A stretch of 13,153 nt of DNA, from contig DXGW01000082.1 in the NCBI GenBank assembly GCA_019113665.1, positions 1-13,153 of the forward strand, in the 5' to 3' direction. The stretch's first letter is position 1. Each line of letters begins with the position of its first letter. Below the pieces are notes generated by a model, which was not told the origin of the DNA, made no database searches, and was given only the letters and a program-made list of their open reading frames with translations. Made by a program: the position numbers and the translations under genes. Positions 4,990 through 12,648 of the stretch are shown in pieces. Origin of the DNA: Candidatus Alistipes excrementipullorum. GTDB lineage: Bacteria > Bacteroidota > Bacteroidia > Bacteroidales > Rikenellaceae.

Positions 4990-7878
4990 ATGAACGACGG
5001 AGCAAAAAAACTATTCCTCGTAGATGCCTACGCACTGATATTCAAGTATTACTACGCCTTCATGGGCCGTCCCATGCGCAGCCATACGGGCATGAACACC
5101 TCGATCGTGTTCGGCTTCACGAAGTTCCTGCGCGACATTCAGAAACGCGAACGCCCCGACCTCATAGGCGTGGCCTTCGACCCCAAGGGAGACTCGTTCC
5201 GCAAGGATATATTCCCCGAATACAAGGCCAACCGCCCGGCAACACCCGAGGACATCATCGAATCGACGCCGTACATCAAGCGGCTGCTCGACGCCATGTG
5301 CGTACCCGTACTCGAAGTCGAGGGATACGAGGCCGACGACGTGATAGGCACACTCGCATACAAGGCTTCGGCCCGCGGGTACGACGTCTACATGGTCACG
5401 CCCGACAAGGACTACGGGCAGCTCGTAGGCGAAAACCGCCGAATATACAAACAGAAGGGCGACGGTATAGAGATCGTCGACACCGAGGCCATAAGGAACA
5501 AGTACGGAATAGACGACCCGGTGCTCGTGCGCGACATACTGGCGCTCTGGGGCGACGCGTCGGACAACATACCAGGCGTGCCCGGCATAGGCGAAAAGGG
5601 AGCCTGCAAGCTGGTGCAGCGCTGGGGTACGGTCGAGAACATTCTCGACAACACCGCCTCGATAGGCGGCAAGCAGGGCGAAAACATCGCCGCATGGGGC
5701 GACAGGCTCCGTCTGGCAAAAAGGCTTACGACCATCTGCACGGAGGTGCCCGTAGAGTTCGACCCGCAGGACCTCACGGTCTGCGCACCCAAAATCGACG
5801 ACCTGAGGGCCCTCTTCGCCGAGCTCGACTTCAAGATGTTCATGAACGACCTTGCGAACATCGCCCCGCCCGAGGAGCCGAGCGACATACCGCGTCAGGA
5901 GGCGCAGCGGCAGCTGGCCGAGATGGCGCGCGCAAAGTCCTACGCCGCAAAACAGGCGGCTCTGGCCGGTCAGGGCAACCTCTTCGACCAGATGGCGCCG
6001 CAACTGCAGGGAACGGCCCCCTCTACCCCGCCGTCCGCGGCTGCGGAGGAGCCCGCAACGGCGGACGATGCCGCCACGGCACAGACAACACCACACGAGT
6101 ATGTCACCGTCTACAGCGTCGAGGAGCTGCAGAGGGTCATCGACGAGACATCGCGCTACGGCGAGTTCTGTTTCGACACCGAGACCATGGGGTTCGACAT
6201 CTTCAACGACCGCATCGTCGGAATGTCGATAGCCGTAGTCCCGCACAAGGCCTGGTACATACCCTTCGACGGCCGCAACGACGAACGTTACGTCGAGATG
6301 CTGCGCCCGCTCTTCGGAAACGAAGCCATAGCGAAGACAGGACAGAACATGAAGTTCGACATCATGGTACTGCGCCGTCTCGGCATCGAGGTCCGCGGAC
6401 GCAAGTACGACACCATGATACTCCACTACCTGCTCGACCCCGAATCGCGCCACAACATGAACGCCCTGGCGCTGCGGTACCTCAACTACCGCCCCATCGA
6501 GATCGAAACACTCATAGGGCGCGGCGCCAAACAGCTGACCATGAACCTCGTGTCGATAGACCGGGTGACGGAGTACGCCGCCGAGGACGCCGACATAACC
6601 CTGCAGCTGAAAAACGCACTGCTGCCGATGGTCGAGGAGCAGGGTCTCGACAAGCTCTATTTCGGGATCGAGGAGCCGATGATCGACGTGCTCGCCGACA
6701 TGGAGATGACCGGCGTATGCATCGACTCGGAGCTGCTCAACCGCTATGCCGTCGAACTCAATGCCCGTCTGGCCGAACTCGAGGAGCAGGTGCGCGCCGA
6801 AGCCGGCGAACCGACCCTCAACATCAACTCGACACGCCAGCTCGGCGAGGTGCTCTTCGCCAAGATGCGCATAGCCGAGAAGCCCAAGATGACCAAGACC
6901 AAACAGTTCTGCACCGATGAGGAGTATCTGCAGAGCTTCGCCCACAAGTACCGCATAGTCGACCTCATACTCGAATACCGAGGTGTCAAGAAACTGCTGT
7001 CGACCTATGTCGAGGCACTGCCGCAACTCGTAAACAAGACAACGGGACGCATTCACACATCGTTCAACCAGGCCGTAACGGCGACGGGACGCCTCTCGTC
7101 GGCAAACCCCAACCTGCAGAACATTCCCGTGCGCGAGGAGCAGGGCCGCCGCATACGCGAGGCATTCATACCCTCGGACAGCGACCACCTGCTGCTCTCG
7201 GCCGACTACAGCCAGGTGGAGTTGAGGCTCATGGCACACCTCAGCGGCGACGAGTCGCTGATCGCGGCATTCCTCCACGGCGAGGACATTCACGCCGCCA
7301 CGGCCGCACGCCTCTTCGGCAAGAGCCTCGACGAGGTGACACCCGAGGAGCGACGCCGGGCAAAGACCGCCAATTTCGGCATTATTTACGGCATTTCGGC
7401 CTTCGGACTGAGCCAGCGGCTGGAGATACCGCGTGCCGAATCGAAAGCGATTATAGAGGGTTATTTCGCCTCGTATCCGAAAGTGAAGGAGTACATGGAG
7501 GAGGTGGCCGCGCATGCCCGGGAAAAGGGTTACGTGACGACCATATTCGGACGTCGCCGCTACCTCAACGACATCGACTCGCGGAATGCCGTGGCACGAG
7601 GCCTGGCCGAACGCAACGCCATAAACGCCCCTATTCAGGGCAGCGCCGCCGACATAATGAAGATAGCCATGGTAAAGATGCACCGCGAGCTTGAGGCGCG
7701 CAACCTCCGTTCGAAGATGATCCTGCAGGTGCACGACGAAATCATCGTCGACATGGTGCGCGAAGAGCAGGAGCAGGTCATCGAGATAGTCAGGAACGCC
7801 ATGGAGGGCGCCGCACAGTTGCGCGTACCGCTCACAACCGACTACGGCGTCGGCCGCAACTGGCTCGAGGCACACTGA
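4990..7878 (+). CDS. polA: DNA polymerase I
   Basis: This 962-aa protein has three domains. The N-terminal 5'-3' nuclease (about 1-290) has its acidic metal ligands in LFLVDAYA (D12), EGYEADDVIG, VTPDKDYGQ and LWGDASDNIPGVPGIGEKG, including the helix-hairpin-helix. A low-complexity Ala/Thr/Pro-rich linker (about 290-375) follows. The 3'-5' proofreading domain is intact, with DTE at D396/E398, GQNMKFD, and YAAEDAD. The polymerase domain has motif A DYSQVE (D739, E744), motif B RRRAKTANFGIIYG (K792, F796, Y800) and motif C HDE (H915, D916, E917). F796 is the usual residue that discriminates against dideoxynucleotides. It fills gaps in repair and removes Okazaki primers. Nothing is degenerate. 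The ATG at 4990 follows an A-rich leader and gives the expected N-terminus. It ends before the shared terminator at 8006-8039. Confidence 0.98.
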   Translation: MNDGAKKLFLVDAYALIFKYYYAFMGRPMRSHTGMNTSIVFGFTKFLRDIQKRERPDLIGVAFDPKGDSFRKDIFPEYKANRPATPEDIIESTPYIKRLLDAMCVPVLEVEGYEADDVIGTLAYKASARGYDVYMVTPDKDYGQLVGENRRIYKQKGDGIEIVDTEAIRNKYGIDDPVLVRDILALWGDASDNIPGVPGIGEKGACKLVQRWGTVENILDNTASIGGKQGENIAAWGDRLRLAKRLTTICTEVPVEFDPQDLTVCAPKIDDLRALFAELDFKMFMNDLANIAPPEEPSDIPRQEAQRQLAEMARAKSYAAKQAALAGQGNLFDQMAPQLQGTAPSTPPSAAAEEPATADDAATAQTTPHEYVTVYSVEELQRVIDETSRYGEFCFDTETMGFDIFNDRIVGMSIAVVPHKAWYIPFDGRNDERYVEMLRPLFGNEAIAKTGQNMKFDIMVLRRLGIEVRGRKYDTMILHYLLDPESRHNMNALALRYLNYRPIEIETLIGRGAKQLTMNLVSIDRVTEYAAEDADITLQLKNALLPMVEEQGLDKLYFGIEEPMIDVLADMEMTGVCIDSELLNRYAVELNARLAELEEQVRAEAGEPTLNINSTRQLGEVLFAKMRIAEKPKMTKTKQFCTDEEYLQSFAHKYRIVDLILEYRGVKKLLSTYVEALPQLVNKTTGRIHTSFNQAVTATGRLSSANPNLQNIPVREEQGRRIREAFIPSDSDHLLLSADYSQVELRLMAHLSGDESLIAAFLHGEDIHAATAARLFGKSLDEVTPEERRRAKTANFGIIYGISAFGLSQRLEIPRAESKAIIEGYFASYPKVKEYMEEVAAHAREKGYVTTIFGRRRYLNDIDSRNAVARGLAERNAINAPIQGSAADIMKIAMVKMHRELEARNLRSKMILQVHDEIIVDMVREEQEQVIEIVRNAMEGAAQLRVPLTTDYGVGRNWLEAH

Positions 7879-8005
7879 CCCCGGAAACGGGCCGAAGTCA
7901 CGCCGCCACGGCAACGCCCCTGCCAGCCCGGAACAGCTCGAAAGGGCACCGGCCCGTCAACGCAGTACGAACAGGCCGGCCCTGAAACGCCGACAGCATA
8001 ATGTA

Positions 8006-8039
8006 AAAGCGTCTTCCCCGCTGCAGGGGAAGACGCTTT
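8006..8039. terminator. Bidirectional rho-independent terminator between polA and the S46 peptidase gene
   Basis: A perfect 14-bp stem, AAAGCGTCTTCCCC (8006-8019) with GGGGAAGACGCTTT (8026-8039), encloses the loop GCTGCA. It lies between the two convergent stop codons (7878 and 8064). The T run is weak on the plus strand (TTTG TTT) and slightly better on the minus strand (TTTT). Its apical part closely resembles that of the terminator at 1015-1053. Confidence 0.85.
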
Positions 8040-8063
8040 GTTTAAGCGGCAGGGTATGCTGCC

Positions 8064-10196
8064 CTACTTCGTGACGATATCCATCTCGTCGAGAAGCCAG
8101 CCGGCCCCGGCGAACTTGTCTATAACGAAGAGCACGTAACGTACGTCGACGCCGATGCAGCGCTGCAGCTCGGGCTCGAATGCCACGTCACCCGACATGG
8201 CCTCCCAGTTGCCGTCGAAGGCGAGGCCTATGAGCTCGCCGCGGCCGTTGAGTATCGGCGATCCGGAGTTGCCGCCCGTAATGTCGAGGTTCGACAGGAA
8301 GGCAACGGGCAGTTCGCCGCGCTTGTTGGCATAACGGCCGAAATCGCGTGCCGCATAGAGCTCCTTGAGGCGTTCGGGTACGTAGAACTCCATGGGATTT
8401 TCGGGATCCTCCTTCTCCATCACGCCCTTGAGCGTGGTGTAGTAGTTGTACTTCACGCCGTCGCACGGATCATAGGGCAGAACCTGTCCGTACGTAAGGC
8501 GTATGGTGAAGTTGGCGTCGGGAGCCCATGCTCGGTCGGGGTACATCTCCAGAAGTCCCGCAATATAGAGGCGTTTGCCCTCGTCGTACTTGAGCTGGCC
8601 CTCCTTGCGCTCGCCGTTCAGGCGGCGGTACATCTCCATGACCGAATTGGCCATCACCACGGCCGGGTCCGAAGCGATGCGCTCCTTCTCGGCATCGAAA
8701 TTGTCGATGGCGGCCATCACGGCAGCCTCGTCGGCGAAGATCGAGTTGTCGTACAGGTAGTCGACATAGGCATCGATGTCGCCGCCGAACTGCTTGTCGA
8801 CAACCTCGGCATAGAACGACGGAAGCTCGGTCATGTTCTCGCGCGCGATTTCGAGCATGCGTCTGGCAACCTTGCGGTCGGTCGGGGCGTTGTAGTCCTT
8901 GTACCAGCCCGCAAGAGACTCCTTGCTGCCGGCCGGATCCTTGATCTCGCTCTTCATGGAGAGCGAACGCGCCGGTGTCAATATCTCGACGGCGTTGATG
9001 AAGGCTTCGGCAAGGTACTGGCGGTTGTGGTCGACGGCCGCAAGAGCCTCGACTCCCTCCCTGACAAGCGGCAGGGCACGGCGGTAATCAACATCGCCCG
9101 CAACATAGGTGCGTGCATCGGCCCAGCGCTGGAACCCGGCCTCCTCGGCCTCTTTGCGGGCCTTTACGCCCAGTTTCTCGATGCCGCGCGACTTGCCTAT
9201 GGAGTTTTTCCAGTAGTTCGACGATCCGGCGTATTTCGAGGCATACTGTATGCGTACCTTGTCGCTCGCCTCCATGTCCTTGCGGAGTATATCCTGACGC
9301 TCGCCGCGTATGAAGATGCGGTTGGGGTTCGACACCTTCAGCATCTCGTCGATCTCGTACGAGGTCATGAAACGCGTGGTCGTGCCGGGAAAGCCCATAA
9401 CCATGGCGAAGTCGCCCTCGTCGTAGCCGCCGAGCGACACCTTGAGGTATGTTTCGGCCTTGTAGGGCACGTTTTCGGGCGAATATTCGGCCGGGCGGTT
9501 ATCCTTGTCGGCATAGATGCGGAAAACCGAGAAATCGCCCGTATGGCGGGGCCACATCCAGTTGTCGGTATCGCCGCCGAACTTGCCGATCGACGACGGG
9601 GGAGTACCCACAAGGCGTATGTCGCTGAAGACCTCGATGACAAAGGCAAAATACTGGTTGTTGCCGAAGAAGGACCTTACCCATATCTCCTTGCCCGGGT
9701 TGGCCTTCTCCATTTCGGCCTCGAGAGCATTGATGTTCTCGCTGACGATCTTCCGGCGCTCCTGCTCGCCCGCAGTCGACGGTACGTTGCCCAGAATCTC
9801 GGCCGTAACGTCGCTTATCGAACGAACGAAACGTACCTCCAGTCCCGGTGCCGGTATCTCCTCGGCGTTGGACTTGGCCCAGAAACCGTACTTGAGGTAG
9901 TCGTGCTCGACGGACGAGAGCTCCTGTATCGATCCGTAACCGCAGTGGTGGTTGGTGAAGAGAAGTCCCTCGGGCGATACGACCTCACCCGTACAGCCGC
10001 CGCCGAAGATGACGATGGCGTCCTTGAGCGACGAGGAGTTGACCGAATAGATCTCCTCGGCCGAAAGACGGCAGCCTTTGGATTTCATATCCTTGATATT
10101 CATTTTCTTGAGGTAGGGCAGAAGCCACATGCCCTCGTCGGCGGCCGCCGTCAGCACGGTGCAGGCCGCAAGAAGCGTTGCTAAAATCCTTTTCAT
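8064..10196 (-). CDS. S46-family dipeptidyl-peptidase, DPP7-like
   Basis: This secreted serine exopeptidase (710 aa) removes N-terminal dipeptides in the periplasm. Residues 1-19 form a short signal peptide with likely cleavage at TAAA-DEGMW, the usual mature start. The chymotrypsin-fold catalytic triad is visible: H84 in FTNHHCGYGSIQ, D221 in PRHTGDFSVFRIY, and S644 in ITGGNSGSPILN. A central helical domain that restricts access to exopeptidase activity fills the middle. In Porphyromonas gingivalis DPP11, Arg673, 18 residues after the catalytic serine (Ser655), selects acidic P1 residues. Here the residue 18 after S644 is G662 (AFDGNWEAMSGD), as in DPP7, so a preference for hydrophobic P1 residues is predicted. 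It is transcribed alone from its own promoter and probably supports the use of peptides as carbon and nitrogen sources. Confidence 0.95.
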   Translation of the reverse strand: MKRILATLLAACTVLTAAADEGMWLLPYLKKMNIKDMKSKGCRLSAEEIYSVNSSSLKDAIVIFGGGCTGEVVSPEGLLFTNHHCGYGSIQELSSVEHDYLKYGFWAKSNAEEIPAPGLEVRFVRSISDVTAEILGNVPSTAGEQERRKIVSENINALEAEMEKANPGKEIWVRSFFGNNQYFAFVIEVFSDIRLVGTPPSSIGKFGGDTDNWMWPRHTGDFSVFRIYADKDNRPAEYSPENVPYKAETYLKVSLGGYDEGDFAMVMGFPGTTTRFMTSYEIDEMLKVSNPNRIFIRGERQDILRKDMEASDKVRIQYASKYAGSSNYWKNSIGKSRGIEKLGVKARKEAEEAGFQRWADARTYVAGDVDYRRALPLVREGVEALAAVDHNRQYLAEAFINAVEILTPARSLSMKSEIKDPAGSKESLAGWYKDYNAPTDRKVARRMLEIARENMTELPSFYAEVVDKQFGGDIDAYVDYLYDNSIFADEAAVMAAIDNFDAEKERIASDPAVVMANSVMEMYRRLNGERKEGQLKYDEGKRLYIAGLLEMYPDRAWAPDANFTIRLTYGQVLPYDPCDGVKYNYYTTLKGVMEKEDPENPMEFYVPERLKELYAARDFGRYANKRGELPVAFLSNLDITGGNSGSPILNGRGELIGLAFDGNWEAMSGDVAFEPELQRCIGVDVRYVLFVIDKFAGAGWLLDEMDIVTK

Positions 10197-10218
10197 GCAG
10201 ATAAAGTGGTTTCGTTTG

Positions 10219-10226
10219 CAAATATA
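10219..10226 (-). promoter_or_regulatory. S46 peptidase promoter, Bacteroidetes -7 element
   Basis: The minus strand reads TATATTTG, an exact match to TAnnTTTG, 22 bp upstream of the ATG at 10196. This implies a very short leader of about 15-18 nt. No good -33 element is seen; the spacer is GC-rich. It means the peptidase need not depend on read-through from nadA. Confidence 0.55.
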
Positions 10227-10270
10227 ACGGCTCCGGAGAACCGCGGGTTTACATTATGTGTGTAAAAACG

Positions 10271-11215
10271 TCAGCGTATGTTGATCATGTTGACGATGGA
10301 GCGCTCGGCGGCACGGCGCGTCTGCTCGTCGATCTCGACCGACGGGCTCTCGTCGCGCAGGCAGTCGCGGATATTCTCCAGCGTGACCATCTTCATGTAA
10401 CGGCACTCGTTGCAACCGCATGCCGGGTCGGTCGGAGGCGCCGGTATGAAGTTCTTGTCGGGGTAGAGCCTGCGCATCTCGGCAAGTATGCCCGCCTCGG
10501 TCACCACAATGAACTCGTCGGCCCCGCATTCGCCGCAGTAGGAGAGTATGCCGGCCGTGGAACCAACGTAGTCGGCAACGCGGACTATGTACTCGCGGCA
10601 CTCGGGGTGCACCACAACGCGGGCTGCGGGGTGCTGGCGCTTGAGTTCGAGTATCTTCTCGAGCGAGAACTCCTCGTGCACGTGGCACGCTCCGTCCCAA
10701 AGGACCATGTTGCTGCGGCCCGTAAGGCGCTGTATGTATGAGCCGAGGTTGCGGTCGGGGGCGAAGATGACACCCTCGTCGGCGGGAATCGACTGCACGA
10801 CCTTCAATGCATTGGACGAGGTGCAGCATATGTCGGTCAGGGCCTTGACCTCGACCGATGTATTGACGTAGGAAACGACCTTGTAACCGGGGTAGCGGGC
10901 CTTGAAACGGGCGAATTCGGCCGCATCGCACGAGTCGGCAAGCGAACAGCCGGCCTCGGGGCAGGGTATGAGCACCTTCTTGTCGGGCGAGAGCACCTTG
11001 GCGGTCTCGGCCATGAAGTGTACGCCGGCAAAGAGTATTATGTCGGCCTGCGACTTTTGCGCCTCGACCGACAGCGCAAGCGAGTCGCCGAGAAAATCGG
11101 CTACCGACTGGACATCGGCCGTGGTATAGTAGTGGGCGAGTATGACGGCATTCTTGCGTCGCTTGAGTTCGGCGATCTCTTCGCGGAGGCCGGCCGGCGA
11201 ATTGTTGTCAACCAT
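10271..11215 (-). CDS. nadA: Quinolinate synthase
   Basis: This cytoplasmic [4Fe-4S] enzyme (314 aa) condenses iminoaspartate with dihydroxyacetone phosphate to quinolinate in de novo NAD synthesis. Each of its three pseudo-repeat domains donates one cluster cysteine: C90 in PEAGCSLADSC, C206 in VVHPEC, and C271 in CNECRYMKMVTLE. Other conserved segments are ILAHYYTTADVQ (catalytic H28/Y30 region), GVHFMAETAKVLSP, YVNTSVEVKA, CTSSNALKV, FAPDRNLG and GSTAGILSY. C266 and C268 next to C271 recall the CxxCxxC at this place in E. coli NadA, where extra cysteines can form a disulfide. NadB and NadC are not adjacent in the window. The start at 11215 is preceded by an AT-rich leader. No clear TAnnTTTG element is seen; the nearest is GACCTTTG on the minus strand (11345-11352), about 130 bp upstream. 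Confidence 0.97.
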   Translation of the reverse strand: MVDNNSPAGLREEIAELKRRKNAVILAHYYTTADVQSVADFLGDSLALSVEAQKSQADIILFAGVHFMAETAKVLSPDKKVLIPCPEAGCSLADSCDAAEFARFKARYPGYKVVSYVNTSVEVKALTDICCTSSNALKVVQSIPADEGVIFAPDRNLGSYIQRLTGRSNMVLWDGACHVHEEFSLEKILELKRQHPAARVVVHPECREYIVRVADYVGSTAGILSYCGECGADEFIVVTEAGILAEMRRLYPDKNFIPAPPTDPACGCNECRYMKMVTLENIRDCLRDESPSVEIDEQTRRAAERSIVNMINIR

Positions 11216-11399
11216 CTCTTCTTTTTATTCTTTAATTAATAATTATTAACTTTAAATAAGAATCATAATAATAGCTGTCGATAGTGTCGAAAAGTTTTTT
11301 TACATCTTTTTTATAAACACCTTTCAACACTTTTGTTCAGCAGCCAAAGGTCTGTACCTTAAATTATTATCCTATATATGAACATGTCGGCTGTGAGGA

Positions 11400-11415
11400 T
11401 TTCGACATTTCGACA
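11400..11415. repeat. Tandem TTTCGACA repeat
   Basis: TTTCGACA occurs twice head to tail (11400-11407 and 11408-11415). A third copy is inverted at 11285-11292 (TGTCGAAA). Regular 8-bp repeats of this kind are typical protein-binding sites, but I do not recognise the motif. Confidence 0.5.
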
Positions 11416-11430
11416 TTCACTTTTTGTGAA
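11416..11430. repeat. Small inverted repeat in the nadA-mrp spacer
   Basis: TTCAC (11416-11420) and GTGAA (11426-11430) flank TTTTT, directly after the tandem TTTCGACA repeat. It is too short to be a good terminator and may be part of a protein-binding site. Confidence 0.3.
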
Positions 11431-11534
11431 CATATCGATCCCTCTGACGGACGATATCGGTGAACAAAAGTTTTCATAAAAAAATTTGCTTTTCAAAAGA
11501 GCCCCGCGTATAACCGCACATGGCCGTTTTCCAA

Positions 11535-11555
11535 ATTTTTCATTATATTTTTCAT
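11535..11555. repeat. AT-rich direct repeat resembling a DNA-unwinding element
   Basis: ATTTTTCAT is repeated at 11535-11543 and 11547-11555 (12-bp period). The related TTTTCATAAAA occurs at 11471-11481 and 11549-11559. They lie 17-100 bp from the cluster of DnaA-box-like sequences, the position of AT-rich 12/13-mers in known origins. The functional reading is an inference. Confidence 0.35.
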
Positions 11556-11571
11556 AAAATTTTATCGTCCG

Positions 11572-11628
11572 TTTATCGACAGTTTCAGGGTAGTTTATCC
11601 ACAATCTTTTCGGCTGTCTGTCGATAAA
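11572..11628. promoter_or_regulatory. Cluster of three DnaA-box-like 9-mers
   Basis: TTATCCACA at 11595-11603 is the perfect consensus DnaA box. TTATCGACA at 11573-11581 and, on the opposite strand, at 11619-11627 each differ by one base. The outer two are arms of a perfect 11-bp inverted repeat, TTTATCGACAG (11572-11582) with CTGTCGATAAA (11618-11628), placing the consensus box between them. The cluster spans the mrp stop codon, so two boxes lie in coding sequence. One further TTATCGACA occurs before queD (4490-4498), so single near-matches are not specific. Confidence 0.4.
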
Positions 11629-12643
11629 AACCGCTCACCGCCGAATCGCTCTCAACGGCCGGGGAACCGCTCTCGCCTCCCTCCATAATCGATTGTATGA
11701 TAGGTATTTCACCAAGGAACGGTACGTCACAGCTCCTGGCATAGGCCGCAGCCCCGCCATGTCCGAATATATAATATCGGTGGTCTGGAAGTTCGGCCGG
11801 CGTGAACCACGCCATGTTCTCGATGATGCCCAGTACGGGTATGGCAACCTTCTCGTTGCGGAACATCTCGACACCGCGGACGACATCGGCTACGGCTACC
11901 TGCTGCGGCGTCGACACGATGACCGCCCCGTCGACCTTCAGCTCCGATATGATCGACAGGTGTACGTCGCCCGTGCCCGGCGGAAGATCTATAAGCAGGA
12001 AGTCGAGCTCGCCCCACAGTGTCTGGTGTATGAGCTGCTTCAGGGCGTTCGTGGCCATAGCCCCGCGCCACAGAAGCGCATCGGTCGGTCGTATGAAGAA
12101 GCCTATCGAGATGAGTTTGATGCCCTTGACATCGACAGGAACGATGTAGTCGTAACCCTCGATGCGCTCGGCCTCGGGGACATATCCCTCGCAGCCGAAC
12201 ATCTTGGGCTGTGAGGGTCCGTAGATGTCGGCGTCGAGAAGTCCCACGCGATAACCCATGTTGCGGAGCGTCAATGCAAGGTTCGCCGCTACGGTCGACT
12301 TGCCGACACCGCCCTTGCCCGATGCTACGGCTACGATATGGCGTATGCCTCCGGTCGTCGTGCGGCGGAGCTCCTCGACGGGGCGTGCCGGTGCCGCCTC
12401 CTTGACGAAAACGGTGATGTTGCCCTTCATCTCGGGGTAATGCTCCTCGAGCAGTGTCTGGACCTGGTTCTTGAGCTTCACGGCAAAGGGATCGCGCGTC
12501 TTTTTGAAACGCAGCGACACGGTAATGCGTCCCTCCCCGGCCGTGATGCCGTCGACGAAACCTCCGTCGACGATGTTCTCGCCGCTCTCGGGGTGTATCA
12601 CACCTCTGAGCAGCCCTTCGATCATATCTTTTGTCTGTTCCAT
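11585..12643 (-). CDS. mrp: Mrp/NBP35-family iron-sulfur cluster carrier ATPase, lacking the CxxC motif
   Basis: This P-loop ATPase (352 aa) belongs to the Mrp/ApbC family, cytoplasmic carriers that pass iron-sulfur clusters to apoproteins. Residues 1-80 form a MIP18-type (DUF59) domain. The deviant Walker A is SGKGGVGKST (108-117), followed by GLLDADIYGPSQP (134-146), Walker B LLIDLPPGTGD (216-226) and STPQQVAVADV. The CxxC that normally follows IIENM and binds the cluster at the dimer interface is absent: here the segment reads IIENMAWFTPAELPDH (273-288). The only cysteines are C151 and C305. I recall the same substitution in other Bacteroidetes. sppA lies 5 bp upstream on the same strand, so the two form an operon; no terminator is obvious after mrp. 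ATPase activity is well supported, cluster binding is not. Confidence 0.93.
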   Translation of the reverse strand: MEQTKDMIEGLLRGVIHPESGENIVDGGFVDGITAGEGRITVSLRFKKTRDPFAVKLKNQVQTLLEEHYPEMKGNITVFVKEAAPARPVEELRRTTTGGIRHIVAVASGKGGVGKSTVAANLALTLRNMGYRVGLLDADIYGPSQPKMFGCEGYVPEAERIEGYDYIVPVDVKGIKLISIGFFIRPTDALLWRGAMATNALKQLIHQTLWGELDFLLIDLPPGTGDVHLSIISELKVDGAVIVSTPQQVAVADVVRGVEMFRNEKVAIPVLGIIENMAWFTPAELPDHRYYIFGHGGAAAYARSCDVPFLGEIPIIQSIMEGGESGSPAVESDSAVSGFYRQTAEKIVDKLP

Positions 12644-12648
12644 AACAG

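Larger units (their letters stand above)
11216..11584. other. AT-rich, repeat-dense intergenic region between nadA and mrp; candidate oriC or structured control locus
   Basis: This 369-bp spacer is far more AT-rich than its GC-rich surroundings and holds no convincing gene. It contains several perfect repeats: ACTTTTGTTCA (11329-11339) inverted at 11461-11471; CTGTCGATA (11275-11283) inverted at 11574-11582; CGGACGATA (11448-11456) inverted at 11563-11571; TTTCGACA in tandem (11400-11415) with an inverted copy at 11285-11292; and ATTTTTCAT repeated at 11535-11543 and 11547-11555. Its mrp-side edge adjoins a perfect DnaA box and two near-matches. The combination of AT-rich direct repeats beside DnaA boxes is the usual bacterial origin layout. 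A regulatory leader for nadA or an uncharacterised RNA remains possible. Confidence 0.45.

Noticed and set aside
4572..6920. A 782-codon plus-strand frame across queD and polA
   Set aside because: It is very arginine-rich and crosses two well-supported genes in another frame, so it is a shadow.
5011..7914. A 967-codon open frame on the minus strand covering nearly all of polA
   Set aside because: polA has every expected motif on the plus strand. The antisense translation has no recognisable domain and is explained by GC-rich, stop-poor codon usage.
10161..10196. Lipobox-like LAAC at residues 9-12 of the S46 peptidase
   Set aside because: The hydrophobic stretch before the cysteine is too short for a lipoprotein signal, and the AAA-DEGMW site matches the usual mature start of the family.
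7997..10258. An 11-bp inverted repeat (CATAATGTAAA, 7997-8007, and TTTACATTATG, 10248-10258) flanking the S46 gene, as mobile-element ends
   Set aside because: Several 11-bp inverted pairs are expected by chance in 13 kb, there is no target duplication or transposase, and one arm overlaps the terminator.
11359..11604. An 81-codon minus-strand frame in the AT-rich spacer
   Set aside because: It starts inside the mrp 3' end, its Lys/Phe/Ile-rich product mirrors the AT content, it crosses the repeats, and no promoter or family supports it.
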